Of a DNA stretch of 64,000 nt, positions 57,075-64,000 are shown one piece after another. Source of the stretch: Margaritispora aquatica (taxonomy: Eukaryota > Ascomycota > Leotiomycetes > Helotiales > Discinellaceae); contig VJWN01000008.1 of the NCBI GenBank assembly GCA_007644065.1, forward strand, positions 1,428,411 through 1,492,410, given 5' to 3'. Position 1 is the stretch's first letter; every line of letters begins with the position of its first letter. Both the position numbers and the translations under genes were made by a program. The notes beneath the pieces were generated by a model that had not been told where the DNA came from, made no database searches, and saw nothing but the letters and a program-made list of their open reading frames with translations.

Positions 57075-57955
57075 GTTGACGTTTGTTTATCTGTGTCGCG
57101 ATGACGAAATTACCGTGACTTGGAATCGAAGTCGGCGCAAATAGTTGTACAGGTCGTAATAGCTGCTCTCCTGTAGATATCTGACGCCTTCTTATATCTT
57201 CCCGTGCCGTGCAATCGCAATATGCAAGGAGGTTTCCTGCCACCCCGAATGTGTACGAAATACGAATTACGAGTAACGAGCGATGCGAGCTACGTCAGTT
57301 TTTCAATTTTTGGCTTCTGATTGAGTTAACTATATGTCCATCATCAAATTCAAGATGCGACTTACTGTGTATCAACAGTAATGGCCGATTTTGTTGATTT
57401 CAAAATTATCGATTTTCTCGAAAATCTTCCGTGCGGTAGATTGAATCCTTGGCTTTGGGGCCTTAAGAATTTTTTGGGACTGATCAAGCTTTCCGGCGAG
57501 AAAGAGAGTTTTTAGGGATTATTGAATCAAGAAGATTTCGAAAGAGAGTTCGCGATGATATATTGATGATATCGTGTCCAATGTCCACAGAAAGGAGATA
57601 GGGGGCAGTCTGTGGTGGTCTCGCCTTGTTGAGGAAAGACATTTTCTTTTTATGGAAATTGTCCTCATCTCGCGTAGTACCCACGAGCCACATCCCCAAC
57701 ACTTCTGGGAACGCCCTGACCGGAAAGCCATGATCAGAACACGTCGTCGTGATGGGGAGGCAACAATCGCGTTGTGTCATTCATTATTCGATGTTGCGAG
57801 TTTGCGACAAGATGAAGGCCAGTGGCTTGGCCTTGTGTCGCAGTATATCAGATGAAATCGTGGCGATGATTGGGCCGCATCTCTCGAGTTCGTGTCCCAT
57901 CACCGACGAATTAAGCAGGTAATCTTACCACCAAAAGCTCAATAAACATTCACCA
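57075..57955. other. intergenic, promoter of the Ser/His-rich gene
   Basis: About 0.9 kb between the start of the Ser/His-rich gene and the stop of the 2EXR gene, both on the minus strand. Only short frames without features are present. Confidence 0.5.
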
Positions 57956-58726
57956 TCAGTGCGCAAGATGGCAGAATGTAAAGCTCTCCCACTCGTGATC
58001 ATATTTGACCAATGGCTCGAGAGGGGCCAAGTACTTCATCTCGGACGAGTACAAGATACTCCAGACAGGGAAGAGATCAATGGCGGACCTCGCTAACAGT
58101 TCCGATGTATGCCAGCGCTTTAGATCAGGTGGCATCTGATCCAGACGCTGTTCTAAATGTATTTGCTTGGTGTCCAACTCATCTAGAAACGACTCATCTT
58201 TGACACCAGTTCGAAATCGGATGGTAGGTGCTGGGAAAACCAACTCTTTCAAGCCCGAGAGACTTGAGAAGTTCGCGAGTAAATCAGATCTATCTCTCAA
58301 ATCTGCGGATTCGAAAGTTGTTATACATATAGCGAGGTATTTTAGACTCTTCTTCTCAAACTCCGACAACAATGAGAGCCAGTAGAGCCAGCCAGAGAAA
58401 CCTTGGGTAGATGCCCAGGAATTGAACCATTTGTCCATCGTAATGATGTCAATGTCGAAATTAACCCAAGTTTGATCTGAGCGAAATGCAAGCTGGTATT
58501 TCTTTTGCGCTATTCTTCTTGAATCTTGACATACGGACAATGGCACCGGCGGCGGCACGCGGGACCTGATGCAAGTCTGGATTGATGCCGGTCGAAGCGT
58601 TGGCAAATATGGCGAATCTGAAGTTATGTTTTCGTAGAACTCTAGCAAAACAAGCCGGGGAGTATAAGTTTCCTCCCATATCATAGAACGAAGCTCTACT
58701 GGCAGATCTTGTAGTGGAAAAGCCAT
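57956..58726 (-). CDS. 2EXR domain-containing protein
   Basis: A single exon encodes 256 aa. It begins with the fungal 2EXR pattern: FPLQDLPVELRSMIWEE, then a pair of conserved strands, PPPVPLSVCQDSRRIAQKKYQLAF, and the FDIDIITMD strand. The Glu-X-Arg of PVELR and the SRR element are the parts from which the domain is named. The rest is a variable, mainly helical region with LDELDTKQIHLEQRL. Hundreds of such proteins exist in filamentous ascomycetes, but almost none has a known role. It is similar in plan to the F-box-like gene at 36641, though not a recent copy judging by their different sequences. Confidence 0.88.
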   Translation of the reverse strand: MAFPLQDLPVELRSMIWEETYTPRLVLLEFYENITSDSPYLPTLRPASIQTCIRSRVPPPVPLSVCQDSRRIAQKKYQLAFRSDQTWVNFDIDIITMDKWFNSWASTQGFSGWLYWLSLLSEFEKKSLKYLAICITTFESADLRDRSDLLANFSSLSGLKELVFPAPTIRFRTGVKDESFLDELDTKQIHLEQRLDQMPPDLKRWHTSELLARSAIDLFPVWSILYSSEMKYLAPLEPLVKYDHEWESFTFCHLAH

Positions 58727-61700
58727 TGTAATCGATGAACAGAATAATTGCTGTGTATGCAGAGAAGTTCGAAGGATGATATATCAGGAATTGGTAGATA
58801 TCGTGAGAGATTCGGATAGCTAGCTATAACAGAGTTATAAAGCAGATCAAACGTAAATGGGATTGAGTTTGCTGATGAAGATCGAGTAAGAGAATGTTTG
58901 CTGAGACTGTCTTGATGGTGAAGGGATATTGAGGTGAAGAAAGAGGAAATAAAAAAGGATATAACTTGATTATTGTGGGCTAAGATGCCGCTAGAGGTAC
59001 CGATCCGATGTCATTGTAGCTTCATCCGCTACTTCGTGCTACGAATATCACACTAAGTATCCGCTGTACCACTAGTTCAACTGCAAGCTTAAGCAATAAC
59101 CACACACAAAGAGCGATACAAGGCAATCCATCTCGACTTGCTTGAGAGAAATATGCCTACACATCAATATCTAATTGTCTTCAAACTTGATGCATGCCTC
59201 AGAGACTCGCGAATCGAACGCAAATCGATGCAACGCACCTCGAAGATACTACTCAAACATCATCTCGCAGCTAGAGTATTGTTTTCCAGTACCAGTCAAC
59301 TAATTGGGGTGATTACAGCGGCAAAGAACTGTATTGCTACTACATTTCTTCACTTGAAGGAACCGCAAATATCGGCGTAAGTGTGAGGAGGTTTGGCTTG
59401 AGATAATATCTACTCCAATCAGTATCGCCAACCACAGTCTATTAATAAAAGGTATGTATACTCACCACCAAGGATTGACCAGTGCCCTATCCTACCCCCT
59501 TATCATTCTGTCCCCCTCTTTTCTCTCCTAACCTCGTCAGCCCATAAATTGTGTAACATTGAGATGATTTAGGAAGGTACTCATCACAGCCCATCCTTTC
59601 GACTCCGCCCAATATCTGCTCATAGGATCCTGCTGGTCTGCCATCTTCATACACCATACCAATGCAGCACAAGTCAAGATGTGATATTGCATGACAAGCA
59701 TCGTACCACCTTTTGCTAGCGACCACATCTCTTGAAAGAGAAGCAACTATTGACTTTGGTTTGGTCCAAACATAGCTCATCAAACCCACCTCATTTACCA
59801 AGTCTTTACGTATCAATAATCCTTCACCGCTTGGAAACTTCATAGACAATATGTCCAACAAGGTGTATCAGAATTGAGGGGAAAACAGACAACGATCAGG
59901 AAAGCAACCACTCACCTGTACACCCTTCAGAGCTCCTCCACCACCCTACTCCTCTATTCACTCAGTCGCACTGTCACCTGTCACCTCCTACCCTATAACC
60001 ACACAGAAACTCATCCTGACCACCTATCTAGCTGCCCAAGCTCCGGCAGGATACACCTATACCCAATAATAAACTGCCATCAATCCTTTCGCCTCCCTCG
60101 GTGATACCTCCCAATTCGTGTCCGACCTTCTCTTGCTACCTCTCAATCCACCATCCCGTTCATTATCTATCAATTCGTCTGCTGTCGTACATGCAGGCTC
60201 CTGCTTGCCCGAACCAACACGACCCACCTTGGGACCAAATACCAAATCCACACTACCGGACTTATCTCAAACTTTGAAGTTCGTCAGGCTCGCCAAATAG
60301 GACTACGAGGAACGTTTATTCCACGAATCGTTCCCTCGGGCTCTCCACTGATCCCAGAGTCATGGAGTAGAACATCTGCGTATCGACAAGTATCGCCAAA
60401 AGCCACTGTTGTTGTTCTCCGCGCTTCTATCGATTGTATGTGCAAAAATACATACCTCAAGCTCACCCCCTGATCATCATGAATAAAGCCTAATCATGCC
60501 ATGTGCATTCATCCGCACTTACTGATTCTCCCACACAAATCAGCGTACCTCAGCCAATGCCTAAACTGGATCACCTCTCTCAGCTATTTCCAAAAGTCAT
60601 CACATCCAATATTGAGCTCTCTCTGACAGATTTTGCCCACAGCACAGCTGAACTCCAATGCAGTATAACGGAGCCAAGACATCTGCCGAGGCCCATGGCA
60701 TCTCTGCTGCCTCCCCTATCTGTCTTCTATCTCGTCTGGGCTTTGCCTGCCGCCGTTTCCTGTCATATCTCTTATTGTTTCGCCAGGTCAGAAAAGGGTC
60801 TGTTCCCAACCACTCATCACTCTCAGCACTTTCGATCTCAGCTCGCTTAATCCCAACCAAGACAGGAACAGGGGAGTGCGGGAGCGGGAATGCTCACTAT
60901 CCCTGTTCAGGGTGCCCCTCAGCTGATTCGCCACATGTACATCGTGTGTCACTTCAGCTCGATCGTTTTGCTTCACCCACATCCACAGAACGGACTTGAT
61001 ATTCTCCTGCAACACACGAATGGCCGATCTTATCAGGTTCAAAACTCCGCATCGTCATAGATCTGCAGTTTTCGACTCTTTCGTATCTCGACAATCAGCA
61101 AATTGACGTATTGTTGTGTATCATTCTTCTCTGAAAGAATGTCCTGCTGATCTACACACATATGTGCTCCTGGTTTACCAGGAATGCTCATCCGACCCCC
61201 ACTCAAAAATCCAGTGTCCATACAGTAGATGGCTGTTGGCCAAAAGAAACAAATATCAACATATTTAGCCATGCGAGGGGCTAACCCACTGAATGTGAAG
61301 CAAAAGAACTTCCTAAAAGAATCTTTGCTGATTGCGGCTCCAGAGTTCAGCTCGAAATAACACTCGCCGCCACGATCGACAGGGCTGAAAGGTCATGATG
61401 CTGCACGATGTGGGGTATAATGCGGCTGGGACCAGACTTTTCTCCTCCATTCTCCTTGGGTTCCTGCAGTTCGGAACCAGATGATTGGTATTTGAAGAGG
61501 CCACTCAGGAGGTCATGGATATTCATCTAATATGGTGGGGGTGTTCGTCAGGTTGAAATATTGAAGCCGAGGCTGATGCTCTGATTGGTCGACCAAGTCC
61601 GAAGCCACCCACGAATAATAATTGAAAGATGCAAGATCTTCCCAATTGAGCCTTTTGATGTGAGCAATGACCAGACAGGATAGATTGGCGAGAGTTGCCG

Positions 61701-63224
61701 AGATATAGTTTGGTCAATAGCGGATAAGCTGGTATTTCAAGTATCCAATAACCACGTTATCATGGTAGCTTCATGTCAAATAAACATTGCGCTATACAGA
61801 CCGGTCAACACCCATGTTGTGTTTTGCATTGGTGTGAACGGTTGGCCCCAGCATTATTTGGCTTCAAGGCTAATGTATTGAGTGGTAAATAATGAATGGT
61901 ATTTTGGTCTAAAATCCAAAATACATCCCCATACCAATATTGACTGGGCCTATCGAAACGTCATTAAAAATCTCAAAGAGATTGCTCCTTTCATTTTGCA
62001 GTATTTTGATATACGAGTTCGACGAATCGGATGACTTGTCTCAAGATCCTCAAATTAATTCCCTTTATAGCATAGGAAACGTGTACCTCGTTCGGCCACG
62101 CGGATTTCTCGTGGGAATATGGTCTCAGAGATTTTTTTCGTCTGGAACAATGTTTCTGGAAGAGTCATGGTCAGCAGTTCGATCATGAAAGGGGTCTTAC
62201 TTCGTATGCATCGGTGTTCGTATTCGGACTCCATGGACAGTAATTGACCATGACAAACATGCTCATTGATATTTGTTATGCGAAATTCCGCATGCCATAC
62301 AGCTGTAATTTTAGAAGAGATATGATACGCTAGAAGCCCACTGCAGATGTCGCAGCGATGCAGTGGATAGATGTAGTTGATACGTTGTTTGTTGAGTTCA
62401 ACGAGCATGAAATTGCAAAACATGTCACGTCCAGCCGCTTCTGCCAAAAAGCATTTGCATCATCAAACATACAATGCAGAAATCTAATAAAAAATCAAAA
62501 ACTGTACCAATTCTCCAAGAGGAGCTCGTATGGTGAAGAAACGATCGTGGAGTCTGTCTCTCTATGATACGATTGACGAAGATCGAGGAACTAAGCATCT
62601 ACTAAGCACTTCCAGTGACACCATGCCCTAAAGATCCGCTGGCACTACCCAGAGCCAATTCTCTGGGTATCAATGTGCGGGATCTTGTCATAAGATGCTG
62701 GATCTGTGTAACATGGCACAGTCCTGACTGAAATGAAGCACAGCATAGTCAATTCCAGTACCCAAGATGGTAAGTTACACCAACCGCATTCAAGCGTCGG
62801 ACTAGGATACCAATGAATCACAGGGACAGAAAGGAGGAAAGAAAGAAAGGTGGTATGGTGTATGATGCCTAGTAAAATAGAAGTTAAACAACTTTCGGCC
62901 TCTTGAGCAATGCCAAAGCAGGGATGATAAGGCCTGACTGATCTTGTCCAAGAGCCATGAGAAACTAGATATCAATGAAGTTGTATTCTATAGAACACTT
63001 TCACTCGGATGAACTTAAATCAGTGAGAAAATAAAGTCAGTACTTCGCATTATTGCTCGTGTAACCCACGATGGAAGGGTGAATAAGGTTCTGCTGAAGA
63101 GATGAGAACATACCCCGGCTGATTTATTTTGTGTTTTAGCTCGTCGATATTTCTAACAGGTTGGCCTAGGATATTTCTCCTTTTTCTGGAGAGTTGTGGT
63201 ACGGAAATGCTTGACAGATGGACA
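58727..63224. other. 4.5-kb gene-poor region
   Basis: The left end is the promoter of the 2EXR gene. Several frames of 60-130 codons exist. The best is minus-strand 59487-59843, 118 codons from an ATG, with a composition like real protein (SRDVVASKRWYDACHAISH), but I find no start context, partner exon or known family. It may be a relic of a decayed gene. A minus-strand frame of 77 codons starting with ATG (61039-61272) is likewise unsupported. No mobile element hallmarks are seen. Confidence 0.45.
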
Positions 63225-63763
63225 TCATAGGCTAGCGATCAAGCCACGAGCTGGTGAGAGTTGAAATTCAGCTGACGAAGGATATGCGTCAAGGTATGCA
63301 CACAGCATGGATGCTGGAGAAGTAGGTTGGCATGGTTCGCGTCGTTTAAAGATTGGAGACACCATAATTGTGACTAAGTCGATAGTGATGCGAAGAAATG
63401 AGGGGAAGTTGAGACATCGAACGATATTCGATCGATATGCACCACATCGCGAGGAATATCTGATCTGGATATTGTGGTTGCCCCAATCAGCTTTCGTAGC
63501 ATCAACTTCGCATGGACTTACTGGATATTCCCCATCGAGCTTGTCAGTATCACATTCTTCTTCAGGTAAGAGCACCGAAGCCTCACCGGGCAAGAAAAGA
63601 TCACGATGCCACCCAGCTTCCCTGAAACAGAATCTAAAATGCGTACCCTTCATATCGTTTCCGTTCCAGTAGGCACCGACAAATAATAGGTGGAAGCGAT
63701 GTTCCTCAAACTCCCCGACCAAGTATTTGGCGGGTATGTACAACTTTGAGGCGTACGGGTACG
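63225..63763 (-). CDS. doubtful gene near the right edge, possibly partial
   Basis: A minus-strand frame with protein-like composition runs from about 63763 to the stop at 63225, including GIVPYPYASKLYIPAKYLVG, then FHLLFVGAYWNGNDM, FRFCFREAGWHRDLFL and SVLLPEEE. There is no ATG at its beginning, so it should be joined to an upstream exon; a possible acceptor (CCAAG) is at about 63769, and a GTACGT donor lies near 63889. A GTAAGT at about 63525 followed by a CAG 57 bp later could be another intron of a length that keeps frame. I recognise no family. The model is tentative and could be a gene relic. Confidence 0.3.
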
Positions 63764-64000
63764 GCACAATCCCAAGATCTTGGATTTTGAAGAGATTGAA
63801 AAGAATAGAAGGGTATGCAGATTAATTTCGGCCAGCACAGCATAATCCCAACATCTAATCCTTGTCAGTACCTAGTACCTAGTACGTACGGAGACACTGG
63901 TCACCACATGATCTCGAGACTGCTCTTTGCCCTGCAGATGCAGGGGAGCGGTCACGGATCATCAGGACAAGGCTTCTGTGTCGACTTCGTATGTTGTGTT

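Noticed and set aside
59195..59240. Sequence resembling a tRNA T-arm (GCGTTCGATTCGC on minus)
   Set aside because: The neighbouring sequence gives no acceptor stem, D-arm or anticodon arm.
59487..59861. 124-codon minus-strand frame with protein-like stretches
   Set aside because: Starts only with TTG (first ATG at 59843), no partner exons or family; noted as possible relic only.

Overview
The window is nuclear DNA of a filamentous ascomycete (Pezizomycotina). The signs are short introns of about 48-110 bp with GTAAGT-like donors, CTAAC-like branch points and CAG/TAG acceptors, together with typical fungal families: a Zn2Cys6 regulator, 2EXR/F-box-like proteins, a GPR1/FUN34/YaaH acetate carrier, an ENA-type P-ATPase and an Irc22/TRAP-alpha protein. 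A leotiomycete is a guess I cannot prove from the sequence. Seventeen genes are well supported and one more at the right edge is doubtful. I worked out the exon joins by hand from reading frame and splice signals.

Left part (1-19.6 kb): the 3' part of an LRR/F-box-like gene, a Zn2Cys6 regulator, then five genes on the minus strand: a RidA-family protein, a GPR1-type acetate carrier, a very large multidomain oxidoreductase (8239-13353), an aldehyde dehydrogenase and a bZIP factor. The large protein (about 1651 aa) is the most striking object here. It joins an indoleamine-2,3-dioxygenase-like heme domain, an FAD/NADPH reductase module without an FMN domain, and a cytochrome b5 domain, followed by an unrecognised helical region and a disordered tail. 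It looks like an oxygenase that carries its own electron-transfer chain. Zn2Cys6 factor, RidA, acetate carrier, oxygenase and ALDH could form a small catabolic cluster (inference).

Centre (19.6-38.8 kb): two long gene-free stretches, about 9.5 kb and 6.2 kb, with only simple repeats and short unsupported ORFs. Between them is an SMP-30/gluconolactonase-like enzyme, and after them an F-box-like protein.

Right-centre (38.8-46.7 kb): a small multi-span membrane protein and a NAT/NCS2 nucleobase-transporter homologue on the minus strand, then a divergently transcribed ATZ/TRZ-type amidohydrolase and a 2-oxoglutarate/Fe(II) dioxygenase resembling thymine 7-hydroxylase. This suggests uptake and breakdown of a nucleobase-like heterocycle. 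The transporter lacks both residues known to bind purine in UapA, so its substrate may be different.

Right part (48.9-64 kb): an ENA-type Na+/K+ efflux ATPase, an Irc22/TRAP-alpha ER protein, a Ser/His-rich protein with a SAM-like C-terminus, a 2EXR protein, a long gene-poor stretch and a doubtful partial gene at the edge.
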